Assembly (NCBI GenBank): GCA_037157565.1
Contig: JAZHRO010000039.1
Location: 43,648,001 to 43,712,000, forward strand
DNA: 64,000 bases
Direction of reading: 5' to 3'
DNA from: Thalassia testudinum
Lineage: Eukaryota > Streptophyta > Magnoliopsida > Alismatales > Hydrocharitaceae
The notes beneath the pieces were generated by a model. It was not told the origin of the DNA, ran no database searches, and saw only the letters and a program-made list of their open reading frames with translations. The translations under genes and the position numbers were made by a program. This document shows positions 32,573 through 43,920 of the stretch, piece after piece (within the stretch, counting starts at the first letter, position 1; each line of letters opens with the position of its first letter).

Positions 32573-35500
32573 GTGGTGGCAGGTATGGTTTCAGTTTCCG
32601 GCAGACTCGTTTACACACTTTTCGATTCCGGCACTACGCACTCGTTTGTCGCAGCCAGTTTCGCAGTTAGTTTGGGTCAGGACTATACGCTGTTAGAGAA
32701 TTCATTCGTAATCAGAGGTCCGAGTGGTCTGCTGTTTGTAGCTGAGGAGGTGTACACGGATTGCGAGGTCAACGTCGGGGGACGTAGCCTGCCAGCTGAC
32801 CTGATTATGATACAGATGGAGGACTTTGGTGTAATTCTGGGGATGGACTGGCTGTCCGCTTACCACGCCTTGGTGGACAGTTTTGAGAGGAAGATTGTCT
32901 TCTCCATGCCGGAGTTGCCTTCCTTCGAGTTTCACGAACAGCCAGTGGACGGAGGCTTCAGGTGCATTTCGGCACTTCGGGCAGCGAGACTTTTGAGCCA
33001 GGGGTGTGAGGGCTTCCTAGCTTGTGTGGTGGCAGAGCCCAGCCCTGTGGCAGACTTCCAGAGCATCCCGGTGGTCAGAGAGTACCCTAACGTGTTCCTA
33101 GACGAGTTACCAGGACTACCGCCTGAGTGTGAGATCGAGTTTGAGATTTCACTAGTACCAGGGACCAGCCCCATCTCCACCGCGCCATACAGGGTGGCAC
33201 CGCTTGAGCTACGAGAGCTCAAGTCTCAGTTGCAGGACCTTTTGGAGGAGGGTTTCGTGAGGCCTAGTGCGTCTCCCTGGGGAGCCCCGATACTGTTTTT
33301 GAAGAAGAAGGATGGTACCCTACGCCTTTGTGTGGACTACTGACAGCTGAATAGGGTCACCATCAAGAACAGATATCCGCTGCCGAGGATCGACGACTTG
33401 TTTGACCAGTTGCGGGGTGCCACGGTGTTCTCGGAGATCGATTTGAGGTCTAGATACCACTAGTTGAGGATCAGGGAGGCAGACGTCTCCAAGACAGCTT
33501 TCCGCACCCGGTACGGACACTACGAGTTTTTGGTCATGCCGTTTGGGCTGACCAATGCCCCTGCTGCTTTCATGGACCTGATGAACTGGGTATTTAGACC
33601 GTACTTGGACCAGTTCGTGGTGGTATTCATTGATGATGTACTCATCTATTTTCGAGATGGGACGCAGCACAGACAGCACTTGCGGATGGTTCTGGACACA
33701 CTGAGACGGCGTAGGCTGTACGCCAAATACAGTAAGTGCGAGTTCTGGCTGGGGGAGGTGACCTTTTTAGGTCATGTGATCTCTGGAGAAGGCTTGGCGG
33801 TGGACCCGGCTAAGGTTGAGGCAGTGCTCAGGTGGGAGAGACCGCGTTCAGTCACTGAGATTCGCAGTTTCCTGGGACTGGCAGGCTACTACAGACGATT
33901 CATCAGAGGTTTTTCACAGATTGCGTGTCCCATGACACAGTTGACTAGGAAGGACATGCCCTTTACTTGGACGGATGCCTGTGAGGCGTGTTTTCAGGAG
34001 CTGAAGGAGAGGTTGACTTCGGCTCCCGTGCTCACCATCCCTGACAGTAGTGGCGGGTTCGTTGTGTACACGGACGCCTCCTTGCAGGGGTTAGGAGGTG
34101 TGCTCATGCAGAGGGGTCACGTTGTTGCTTACGCTTCGCGGCAACTGAAGCCCCATGAGCATACCTACCCTACCCACGACCTGGAGTTGGCAGCTGTCGT
34201 CTTCGCGCTGAAGACCTGGAGGCACTACTTGTACGGTGAGACCTTCGAGATTTTCACGGATCACAAGAGCCTCAGATACCTTTTTGATCAGAAGGAGCTC
34301 AACATGAGACAGAGACGTTGGTTGGAGCTCCTAAAGGACTACGATTGCAGCATTTCCTATCACCCGGGCAAGGCCAATGTGGTGGCTGACGCCTTGAGCC
34401 GGAAGGCGCCCGCACACTTGGCCAGCTTACAGTTACAGAGTTGGAGCCTCTTGGAGGAGGTGGGCAGTTGGCGACCCCTGAAGTTACGCGGGCACTGTGG
34501 GGCAGTGACTGTGACACGGCAGACTAGGCCAGAGCTGATAGACCGCATCATCACATGACAGATGGCTGATCCGTACTTGCAGTCCTTGCGCGACAGAGTA
34601 CTGTCAGGAGACCCAGGGGACTTCTCTTTCACAGACCAGGTGCTGCGCCTGAGGGGACGGTTGTGCGTTCCCAGGGACGAGGAGCTATTGAGAGAGCTCT
34701 TAACTGAGGCACACGGTTCCAGATTCACCATACAACTCGGAAACACGAAGATGTACCACGACTTGAGATGCGAGTTTTGGTGGAGGGGGATGAAGTGGGA
34801 TGTGGGTGAATTCGTGCAGCAGTGCTTAGTGTGTCAGCAGGTGAAAGCCGAGCATCAGAGGCCTGCAGGGCCGCTACAGTCGCTTCCAATGCCAGAGTGG
34901 AAGTGGGAGAGCATCACCATGGACTTGGTGGTGGGTTTACCTGTTACCCAGCGAGGACATGACGCAGTCTGGGTAATTGTGGATAGACTGACGAAGACGG
35001 CATGATTCTTATCGATCCGAGTCACTTTGGGACCAGCATAGTTGGCAGAGAGGTATATCCGCGACGTGGTACGACTACACGGAGTTCTGTGGGAAATCGT
35101 ATCCGATCGGGATACCCGCTTTACGTCCCAGTTTTGGGCTGAGTTTCAGCAGGCCCTGGGGATGCGGCTGAGGTTTAGTACAGCTTACCACCCCCAGACG
35201 GAGGGGCAGTTTGAGCGCACGATACAGACACTTGAGGACCTTTTGCATGCCTGTGTACTGGACTGGAGGGCTCTTGGGAGGAGCACCTGCCCCTGGCAGA
35301 GTTTGCATACAACAATAGCTATCACTCAAGTATCGGCATGGCTCCCTAAGAGGCTCTGTACGGGCGGAGGTGTATGGCACCCTTGAGTTGGGTTGAGGTG
35401 GGGACCAAGTGGGAGGTTGGCCCCACGTTGATCCGGCAGAGTCAGGAGGTAGTCGAGCAGATCCACAGGCGACTCCACACTGTCAGGAGCAGACAGAAGA

Positions 35501-35991
35501 GCTACGCGGATCGAAAACGCAGAGAGGTGCAGTTCGAGGTTGGGGACCACGTCTTTCTTCGTGTTTCGCCCATGAAGGGCCTGCAGCGGTTTGAGGTGAG
35601 AGGGAAGCTCGCGCCGAGGTTTGTGGGGCCCTTTGAGGTCCTGGAGCGGGTTGGACCAGTTGCTTACAGGCTTGCCCTCCCTCCCCAGCTTTCTAGTGTG
35701 CGTGACGTGTTCCACATGTCCAACCTCCGGAGGTACGTAGTCGATCCCAGTCATGTACTGAGTCACGAGAGCGTCGAGGTGGGCGACGACCTGACCTACC
35801 CCGAGTGGCCAGTGCAGATTCTTGACCGAGCCGTCCGCAGTTTGAGACGAAAGTAAGTACCCCTGGTGAAGGTTCTGTGGAGGAGCCAGCGGTACGAGGA
35901 GACTACCTGGGAGCCTGAGGCGGCAATGCGGGAGCGGTACCCAGAGCTCTTCGCGGGTACGTCTTTTCAGACCTGCTTCGATCCCCTTTGA
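32573..35991 (+). pseudogene. pol of chromovirus 1: protease-RT-RNaseH-integrase-chromodomain, disrupted
   Basis: Protease: active-site DSG at 32624-32632. Reverse transcriptase: [13 protein letters not shown] and catalytic FIDDVLIY (DD at 33632-33637). RNase [13 protein letters not shown], then [10 protein letters not shown] and ADALSRK. Integrase: HHCC finger (ending CLVCQQ, near 34830) and core with D (MDLVVG), D (SDRDTRF) and E (FERTIQ). The C-terminal part (35857-35991) is chromodomain-like, with VKVLWRSQ and TWEPE. In-frame stops at 33341, 33461, 34556, 35003, 35039, 35347 and 35854, plus a frameshift near 35264, break it. At the homologous sites of chromovirus 2 several stops correspond to CAG or CGN-like codons, so deamination explains many but not all. 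Confidence 0.9.
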
Positions 35992-36039
35992 GTTTGTTAT
36001 GTTTATTATGACATTTTTCCCGTACCTTAGTTAGCGCAA

Positions 36040-36055
36040 GTTTCGGGGACGAAAC
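36040..36055 (+). other. Conserved inverted repeat GTTTCG-CGAAAC near the 3' end of chromovirus 1
   Basis: GTTTCGGGGACGAAAC can form a 6-bp stem. It lies between two copies of cctttgagtttgttat (35985-36000 and 36058-36073), the second ending two bases before the 3' LTR. No purine tract adjoins the LTR, so the plus-strand primer must lie elsewhere or be atypical. Confidence 0.6.
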
Positions 36056-36075
36056 ATCCTTTGAGTTTGTTATAT

Positions 36076-38746
36076 TGTTACGAACGCGGCTTCAAGACGT
36101 CTTTTAAGACGTCTGACCAGACGTCTGGAACCCCTTCCAGACATCTGGGATTTGATTTCTACGGCACGCGCGATTTCGTCTGCGCGCCTGCGCGCGCAGA
36201 CCTACAACGCCTCTTTTCCCCTCTCTCCTCCGCAGGCGCAGCGCTGCCCCCCTCCCTCTCTCCCCGCGCGGCTTTGAAAAGGCCTCACCCTCTCCCTCAC
36301 TCTCATCCCCTCCGCTCCCTTCTTCTTCTTCTTCTTCCAGCCGGTGCGAGAGCGAGCGAGCGGCGGCAGCTGCAGCCGCGGCGAGTTGCGGGAGGAGGTG
36401 TTGCGCGAGGGAGGAGATGCCCGACCGTGAGGGCTCGAGCTTGCCAGGGCAGCTAGAGCCGGCCGATGGGGAGGGGCCGCGGGCGTGGAGCGTCGCTGGA
36501 GGGCTGCTGCAGCTCGAGCAGCAGGTGGACGAGGCGCGGCCGTGCATCGCGGGTGGAGAGCGAGTCGAGCTCTGATTCTGGAAATTTTTCCAGAATCAGA
36601 CGTCTGGGCTTCCAACCAGACGACGGTGAAGACGTCTGGAGGACTGTCCAGACGTCTGGCAAGTAAGTTATTTTCGTCCTCCGTCCTTTTCTGAGACCCT
36701 TTGTACTGAGAACGATGAGTGGGTACGTGCAGGCTCTGAGATTCGTATCCAATGCGAATTAGACGTCTGGCCGCAGTGCCAGACGACGGGAAGGACTTCC
36801 AGACGTCCAGGGTGACCATCGGACGTCTGGGAACTAGGCTAGATGCCCCTACAGGCTTTTGGACGTGTGAGAGACTACGCAAAACAAAGGTACCATCTGA
36901 CCCACATTTTAAGACGTCTGGAAAAGGTTCCAGACGTCTGATTTTGGACTGTTTCGTCGTTTTTGACCCGTTTAGGGCCCTTTCGGAGTCCGTTTTCCAC
37001 GTTTCAAGTTGCGTTCTTTTCGGAATAAAATCCTTTACCCGCCTACAGTAATTATATACTATTCTGAGAAACTCGTTGTGTTTGATCCTTGTGTTAGGAC
37101 CCCGTTCCATTGCAGTCTCTGGGGTTGCGGAGGCGCGCAGGATTTCCGACCTCGCCCCCAGTACTTCCGTTGTAGCTGGTAGAGTGGCTTTAGAAATTAT
37201 TAACATAATTTGTTACAATTATGGAACAATTAATTGAGCCTAGGGCATTTCATGAATCCTAGGAATGAGAAACCAGATTGAATGATAGATCCCAGGGTAT
37301 TGCATGAATCCTAGGGCTGGAAAACTAGATTGAATGATAGATCCTAGGGTACGGCATGAATCCTAGGACTGGAAAACTAGTGAAATGAATATAGATATTG
37401 CAGTCTTGGAAACTGTGGAAAGGAAATAATAGCTATATGTAAATTGATTTTAACAGCTGCCTGTTATGAATAAATGAACATGATTGAGAATATGGGTTGT
37501 ATGAACGTGAAACTGAAAGGGGGAAACCTGAATGTGCTGAGTTAAAAGAGTTGGAACCCTACGGGGAATTAGGAGTAGAACTCTTGGAAAGAGAATGAAA
37601 TGGAACTGAGAAGGAAAGATGTGGAAGTGTGTTGTCTCTTGGATACGTAGTACCAGGGGAAGCACCTGTTACCTGTTTAGTGCAGAGCGGAGGCAGCCAC
37701 CCCAGGGACCCGGGGTTAGGTCTGGCCACTTTGTACCGACTTTTTGGCCCTCGTGTACACAGTACTGAGGAGAGCTACTAGTGTAGAGTGAGTACTAGCT
37801 ACCCCACGGGCCCCAGGGTTCTGCTAGCTCACCTACACCGACTTGTTAGGCCCGCTGGGCAAACCAGGGTAGTCAGGCGAGGGTGCGTAGACTGTGGAGG
37901 GGCAAGACCCCTGTTTGGTTACTGAGGAGGGGTTGGACCCCTGTTACTGAGAGGGCTCTGCCCTATACTGGTTCGGTGCTGTGCTTTGGGTGCACCCGTT
38001 AACGGAAACGACTGACCGCGTGCCAATGCGAGGTAGCTACCCGTGCGTTTACCGCACGTGCCGTAGTCACCGTTACGTCTGTCAGTGACCTTAGGGTGGT
38101 TAACTGAGAGTAGGATCACCACGGGGGACTCTCCCGGCCAGGAGAGTACCACGTGTTACTTCTACTGTTCGGAAAAGACTGTAATCAAGATCGTTCCCAC
38201 GAGGAACATTCGAGATCAAGTGAAGGATATGAGAAATAGATAAATTATGAAACTATAGAAAGACGTAAATAAAGGAAGAAAGAAAATAAAACAGCTACTG
38301 TACACTTTACTGCTTCTTTAGTTTAGCTGCCACTTTATTCAGCGTTTCGCTGACGTGTTACACTCGTTACTTTTCATGACTAGGTGTTGAGCAGCCAGGG
38401 TCAGCGGCTGCAGAGGACGCTGGGCCGAGTAGGGTCCAGTAGAGTTACCACTGTTCTTTTGTGCCCTTTTTGTTCCACTGTAGTGAGTAGTTCTTGTTAC
38501 TCTCTATACTTTTCTTTACTTGTAGTTCATGTTATGTTAAATGTTGTTCTACTGTTGTGGTGGTACATGCTGTAGTAGTTCTTTTTCTTATTGCTGTATT
38601 TTGTTACTGCTAGTTATATTTCATGTTGAATGTGGTTTATTTTACTGCTCTTTTGGTTACTTCCTCGTTGGACGATTAGGTCTTGGGATTAGTCGAGTCG
38701 GTCTGGTTCTCGTGTCTCGTAGGGACTCGGGAATCGGGTCGTTACA
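36076..38746 (+). repeat. 3' LTR of chromovirus 1 (2671 bp)
   Basis: Begins TGTTACGAACGCGG and ends GGGTCGTTACA, matching the 5' LTR over its whole length apart from small indels. The right target duplication catac follows at 38747-38751. Confidence 0.95.
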
Positions 38747-39385
38747 CATACGCTCTCTCTATTTCTCTCTTCGCTCTCCCAGAGCCAACCAATCGGGTAT
38801 TTGGGTCGGGTTACACGCACCTGGGTCCAGGTGCATTGGCGTGGGTGGTGCGCGAGGAGTGCCGGGTAAACGGGTCAGCCAAGTCCACGTAGCGTGGGTC
38901 GCGGATGAGGCGGGTGAGTGGGCGAGGGGACCTCACCTCGTGTTCTGAGGCGGTAAGCAAGAAACACAAAAATAATTTATGTGCGAGCGCTTACTTGCAC
39001 ACTTCCGAGGTGGGACTAAAAGTCCCACCCGCTTCCGCGCCTTCGGCTGCAGCTGAAGTCCTCGTGATTGCAGCGACACGCGAGACTTGCGTCTGCGATT
39101 GGGGACCTGGGACCGCGCATGAGTCCTTTCCGCGTGGCCTGGGACTCCAACCTGGCACTGTGGAGGCCTGGAGATGCTAGCCAGCTTTCTCCAAGCTCGG
39201 CAGCAATGGCGACGATCGCTCAGAACCTGAAAGCAAGAATACTGCCTTGCGGCTCTGTCAGACCATCAGAAAACCTTCTCCGTATCGCGGTGAAGGTGAG
39301 GTGGGGGTTAGCTGGCCGTGGGGCGGCCTAGGAGTGCATGCCTAGGTCGCTCTGTGGCTGTGAGGATGGGTTAGGTCGGGGGAAG
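38747..39385 (-). mobile_element. 3' LTR of the gag-only element, proximal part (truncated)
   Basis: Continues the LTR interrupted at 28356. It shares with 42.5-43.1 and 62.6-63.2 kb 'aatcgggt', 'gaggtgggacta.aagtccca', 'gcaatggcg', and 'gcatgcctaggtcg'. At about 39385 the LTR similarity stops and gag-like sequence begins, so the LTR lacks its U3 part. Confidence 0.75.
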
Positions 39386-40736
39386 GTAGTTGGGATGGTT
39401 TCGCCATTCTTTGAGTTTGGGAATTTCCCGCCCACTAGAAGTTGGGATGGTTTCGCCACCCAGGATTGTAGGTGTTGGAGAATGGGTCATTCTGGATGGC
39501 GTTGAGGTCATCGCAGGTCTGAGGAACCTCCAAAGAGTCAGAGAATGGGGGAATGGAATTCCCTGGGCTAGTATAGAAAGGATCGGAGGATCCTCCGATT
39601 CGAGAATCAGATGGGGGTGGATACGAATCCATCCCAGGTGAAGGTCGGTGGAGAATGTTTTGCACAGTCTCCCACGTGGAAGGAGGCTGTGCAAAGGAAC
39701 TATGCGCAGAGGTGGCTCGCTGCAAGTGCTGAGTCAGCTCATCTACCTTCTTCTCAATAATAGAGACCTTGTCCAATCAACTGGCCATCAATTCCAAGTC
39801 GACCGATGCGAACAGGCCCTGCGTCTCTTGTGCTCCCCTAAGGTTCGTCGATGCGCGGGTATTCGTCTTGTCGAATAATCCCATGGAGTCATTATTGATG
39901 GAGTTCTCGCACATATTTTCGAGAATCTCCCACATGGTGTCCTCATTCTGACCCATGATATTCCCTTCGCAAGTTGCATTGACGAAAAGCCTAATATCTT
40001 CACGGAGTCCTTGGTAAAAAGACTGGACTTGTTCCCATTTAGGAACTCCGTGATGGGGGCATTTTCTCATGAGATCCTGAAAGTGATCCCATGCCTCATG
40101 AAGAGGTTCTCCTGATTGTTGCATGAAGTGGGTAATCTGATGGTGCAAGGCATTGGTCCGACCAACAGGAAAGAACTTCTTCAAAAACTCAGACTGAAGT
40201 TCCTCCCAATTGTTGATCGGTCGGGTCTGTGTTTGGTACCAATGAGCGGCCTTGTGCATAAGGGAGAAGGAGAACATCTTCATAAGAAGAATATCTCGAT
40301 TTTGCGTATCTGACCCAAAAGTCTGGGCCAGATGCTTTAGCTTTTTGATGTGCTGGAAGGGGTCTTCAGAATTAAGCCCATGAAATTTAGGTATGGCATG
40401 AATCATACTGGGCTTTAATTCAGAATCAGGTCCTCCAGTCGGGATTCTGACTCGAGGCTCAATAGCCACCGCAGTAGGATTGTAATGGTCCTGCATCATA
40501 GAACACTGCGGTGGGTGCACAAAATTTTGGAAGAGGTCATTGAGTCATTGGAGCTGGTGCTCCAGATTGTTCTCTTCCTCAACTGGCTGAGCCATTGGGG
40601 AAGAAGAAGGTGAGTTGGGTTCGGAGTCGGAGGAGAGGTCGATGTGAAGTGTTGTTTGCTCAAACAAGGGCACTGAGGTTCGACCTTGAGGAGAGTGAAT
40701 TTCTAAAGGAGGTTTCAAGGACCTCCTACTAAACAT
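39386..40736 (-). pseudogene. gag of the gag-only element, two in-frame stops
   Basis: Retrotransposon gag of the type found in Tat/Athila-like elements. Read from 40736 on the minus strand, one frame continues through TGA (40547-40545) and a second stop (39779-39777) to 39435. Recognisable parts are IHAIPKFHGLNSEDPFQH, KMFSFSLMHKAAHWY, FLKKFFPVGRT, the CPHHGVPKWEQVQSFYQGL stretch, and the C-terminal YNPGWRNHPNF, after which such proteins usually carry more and then a protease. Here a stop follows. A 14-bp word encoding part of RNHPN recurs about 55 bp further on (39391 versus 39446), at the junction with the LTR. The gene is most likely dead; the two stops are single substitutions. Confidence 0.85.
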
Positions 40737-41655
40737 ATATTGATGGAGAAGATGAGTTTAGCAGGTGCTAGACCCAATCAAGACACCCAAACTGTTGGGT
40801 GACTATAGAGGTGTGGGGCAGATGGACCCCTTAATCAAAAGATTGACCACCTGAGAATTACTTGGGCTACCAGAGAGGGTGAGTCCCGCGAAGTCCCCTA
40901 CACGGTAGAGTGTCCTCACGGGTTACAGGGTTTCCCCCACCCGACCTCTCTTGTCACTGAGATTCCAGGTAGACTAGAAAGGGGATCTTGACCTCTTAAG
41001 TCTACCACTTTTAGTTTAAGATCAAGGTGCTTTGGTTTTCACTTGAACTTTAGCCTTTTGAGTGCAAAGAGTGACCTAAGTTGAAGGTTGGTTGACCCAA
41101 GGGGTCAACTTCACCTGCTAGTTCCTTTGAGAGCTTATTAGGTCTTGTCTTTTAGGGTTCAAGTGTCTTTAAAGAGCCAAATTTCTTAGGGTTTCTTTGA
41201 ATAAGTATTTTCAATCAATGGCTTAGGTACACTTCTTTTGGGATTTCTCAATTCTTGCTTAAGGAGTGTGTCTCTAAAACCCTAATGTTGAATCTTATGT
41301 TGGCTCTACTTGGTCCAGTTAGCTCCTTGTTGGGTAATTAGGGCTTAGGCAAGAAGGTGTTAGCCCTTAAATACCCTTAATAGTGTGTGTAGAAATAGTG
41401 GGTTGAAATTGAAAACATGCATCTTTTGATGATTTACTAGGTATAGAAGACAGGTTACACCTATATTGCTTATTCTTTTCTTTTTCTTCCTCTTTAGAAT
41501 TTAGGGGTTAATAGTGAGAGGATAGAAAATTACCTGTCCTCGGAGTGGTTGTTGTGCGGCTGCTTATTTTCTTGATTTCCTGTGCCTGCACACAAAAAGC
41601 GAAGAGATTAACAGAAACTCAATAGAGAATTTATGGCTTCTAGAATAACCGTTGC
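40737..41655 (-). other. Untranslated leader of the gag-only element
   Basis: Lies between primer site and gag. It has no reading frame beyond 61 codons and no motif I can name. Leaders of this size are usual in Tat/Athila-like elements and carry packaging signals, which cannot be identified from sequence alone. Confidence 0.5.
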
Positions 41656-41673
41656 TCCCCGGCAACGGCGCCA
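41656..41673 (-). other. Primer-binding site, tRNA-Asp
   Basis: On the minus strand TGGCGCCGTTGCCGGGGA, an exact complement of the 3' end of plant tRNA-Asp(GTC) including CCA. It sets the orientation of the element and the inner end of its 5' LTR. Confidence 0.9.
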
Positions 41674-43920
41674 AAATAGTAACCGCTGAGAGCATGTTTT
41701 GTTCCGTCGTTATGGTTATTAGATTTGCAATTGTTGTAGTACATGACAAAACAGCTACCAGATTATTACAAATTTTTTACTCGAAAAAAAGTTTTCCCGA
41801 GGTTGAACTCAGGGAGCAACTAGGATTCTAGCAGTGTAAAAGTTCTCAATTAGGTTACAAAAATAAGAGAGAGAGAGAGAGGGGGAGCTAGAGTTCTCTT
41901 GGCTTCTTCTTCTTCTCTCTTCCTCTTCGTTTTGTCCTTCTTTTTCTTCCAGCTGATCTCCTTCTCTTCTTTTTCCTATAGAGTCTTCCTTTCTTCTTCT
42001 TTCTTTTCTTCTTCTTCTTTTTGCCTCTCTTCTTTTCTTTTTCTTCTTCTCTACTTCTCTTTTCCTTTTCTTCTTCTTTGCTTTGCCTTCTTCTTTAGTT
42101 GTGGCTGTGCTGATCTTCTTCTTTCTCTTTCTTCTTTCTCTTCTCTGCTTCCTGCCTTCTTTTCTTCTCTTACAGTTCCTCTTCTTTTCTCTTCTTTCTG
42201 TTCTGGCCGTCGCCCTTCCGACGTCTGACTTGATGCTTAGACAACTTAACTGTGGGTTTGCTACAGTGCGGCTTCTTCTCTTCTTCTTCATCTCCTCTCC
42301 TTCCTTTCTTCTTCAGCTCCTCTGTGCGGCTAAGGCTTCGGCCACTCCTCCTCTCTTCTTCTTCCTTAGCTTGCTTCTTCTTCTTCTTTCTTTCTTCCCT
42401 GCATGCACGCTCAGTGGTCAGTGCAAAACCTACCCCTGCCCTTCCCCGCGTCTCTCTCTTTCTCAGAATCTCTCTTAGGACTGCTCTCCTAGAGCCGGGT
42501 AATCGGGTTCGGGTAGCGCGCTCGGGACCAGGCCCACCGACGTGCGGTGGTGGGCGAGGAGTGCATGGTCGGGTAGTCGGATCCGGCCCAGACCCGCGGG
42601 ACGTGAGCGCGTGGCGTGCTGTGTGCGGGTGAGAGGGACCTGACCCCTGTGTATCGAAGGCAGTAAGCCCGATACACTTTTTCAATTTAAGTGTGGGCGC
42701 TTGGTCTCACACGTACGAGGTGGGACTAAAGTCCCACCTCCAAATCTCGCACCCGCAGATGAGGGAACTGTAGCCAATTGGGGCAGCTGTGAGGCTTGCG
42801 ACCTAATTCACAAGCCTGGGCTCCTTCGCAGCAGCAATCTGCGCTGCGTGGGACTCGCGCCTGGGTTGGAGAACGCCTGGAGCTGCAAGCGAAGGAGCTG
42901 CAACAGCTCAGCAATGGCGGCGAGGGGGCTCCGACCTGAAAGCAGAAAGACAGCCTCTCGGCCACATTAGAAAACGGGGGAAGCTTCGCTGGAGTGCGGC
43001 GAAGACAGTGCGGGGGTCGGCGAGGCGTAAGGGCACGTGTGGAGGTAGCCCTAGGTCAGACTGTGTGTGGGAAGATGGGTTTGTTCGGGAGGTGATTGGG
43101 CGGTGATTGGCAGTAAGTGGAGAGGGGGGATCGGTTGAGTTGAGTGAGGGGAAGCTTCTGGGGTAGTCGGCTAGGGGTGAGGAGGTCTGTGGAAGTGGGA
43201 TGGACTTGCTGGAGAAGGTGATCGGAGACGGAGCAGATAGAGGTGGAAGTCGCATGCGGTGGAGTAAAAAGGTAAATTAAGAGAGGGAAAATGTAAGGGA
43301 GAGAGAGAGGAAACTCTGTATCTGTGTACTCGACGAAGGGGAAGAGAGCAGCGCCCAGCTCGTGCCTGCCGGAGCTGGGGACGAAGATGCCCTAGAGGAG
43401 GATATCGGTGACGAGGAGACAGACGAAAGGCGCCAGCTAGTACGGCCTAGTGCGGACGATAAAGCAGAGTAAACTCTGCTGCAGGTAAGGCAGCAGAGCG
43501 ATGAGGAGGTGGAGATCTCCGGAGGCTTCGGGTGCTCTAATCAGAGGAGGAAGAGACGAAAGGTGGGATATTTCTCCACCAGAGGAAGCTTGAAGGAGTC
43601 GGCAGACCTTGCCGCTCCTTATAAAGACCTTGGCGCGGAGAGGGAAATGAGGTGGCGACGTGCCAGCCTCGCCGGAGAATGGCCGGAGAGGATACCCATG
43701 CCTGTCGTGCGTTCGCACGAGAGGCATGGTTGATGGCAGAGGGCATGAGCGGGTCCCTGCGACAGAGGATGTCGTAGGGAACCCCCTGTTTGTTCTAGAG
43801 GACGGCCACCCTACCCTGCGCAGCGCCATCCTCCGCGGAAGGTCGCCGAAGGCATGGTGCTATGCAGAACTGGCAGGGAGGACCGTTCTGCAAAGAATGA
43901 TGAGAAGTTGGCGGCCTAAA
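41674..43920 (-). mobile_element. 5' LTR of the gag-only element
   Basis: Aligns by landmarks with 61.96-64.0 kb and with the two parts of the 3' LTR. It contains 'gaggttgaactcagggagca' near 41800, a 450-bp pyrimidine tract (41.9-42.4 kb; purine on the sense strand), repeated 'aatcgggt' words, and a TATA box on the minus strand (ctttataa, 43626-43619). The inner end is fixed by the primer site; the outer end is not certain and may lie further right than 43920. Long Lys/Arg/Glu-rich frames here reflect base composition only. Confidence 0.7.
43619..43626 (-). promoter_or_regulatory. TATA box of the gag-only element 5' LTR
   Basis: ctttataa on the minus strand in 'aaggtctttataaggagc', upstream of the purine-rich R-U5 region. 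Confidence 0.5.

Larger units (their letters stand above)
28357..38746 (+). mobile_element. Ty3/gypsy chromovirus, Tekay/Del type, complete but coding-dead (10.39 kb)
   Basis: 5' LTR 28357-31048, initiator-Met primer site, gag, protease, reverse transcriptase, RNase H, integrase, chromodomain-like tail, 3' LTR 36076-38746, flanked by perfect catac duplications. The gene order and C-terminal WEPEAAMRERYPELF-type tail are those of the chromovirus branch. The polyprotein frame is broken by at least two frameshifts and about seven stops, so it makes no working enzyme. It sits in the 3' LTR of the gag-only element in the opposite orientation, and is therefore younger than that element. Confidence 0.95.
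27677..43920 (-). mobile_element. Gag-only LTR retroelement, tRNA-Asp primed, split by a later insertion
   Basis: Order on the minus strand: 5' LTR (about 43920-41674), primer site (41673-41656), untranslated leader, gag (40736-39435), then directly the 3' LTR (39385-38747 and, beyond the inserted chromovirus, 28356-27677). No protease, reverse transcriptase or integrase is present, so it could only have moved with help from another element, unless pol was deleted later. The 3' LTR lacks roughly the first 0.8 kb or more found in the 5' LTR, so a deletion joined the end of gag to the middle of the LTR. Outer limits are approximate, since no clear target duplication was found. Confidence 0.75.

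Noticed and set aside
41809..42685. Lys/Arg/Glu-rich frames of 130-170 codons on the minus strand and Phe/Leu/Ser-rich frames on the plus strand (also at 27.9-28.5 and 62.2-62.7 kb)
   Set aside because: Products of the purine/pyrimidine tract in the LTRs; they change length and frame between copies and have no domain.
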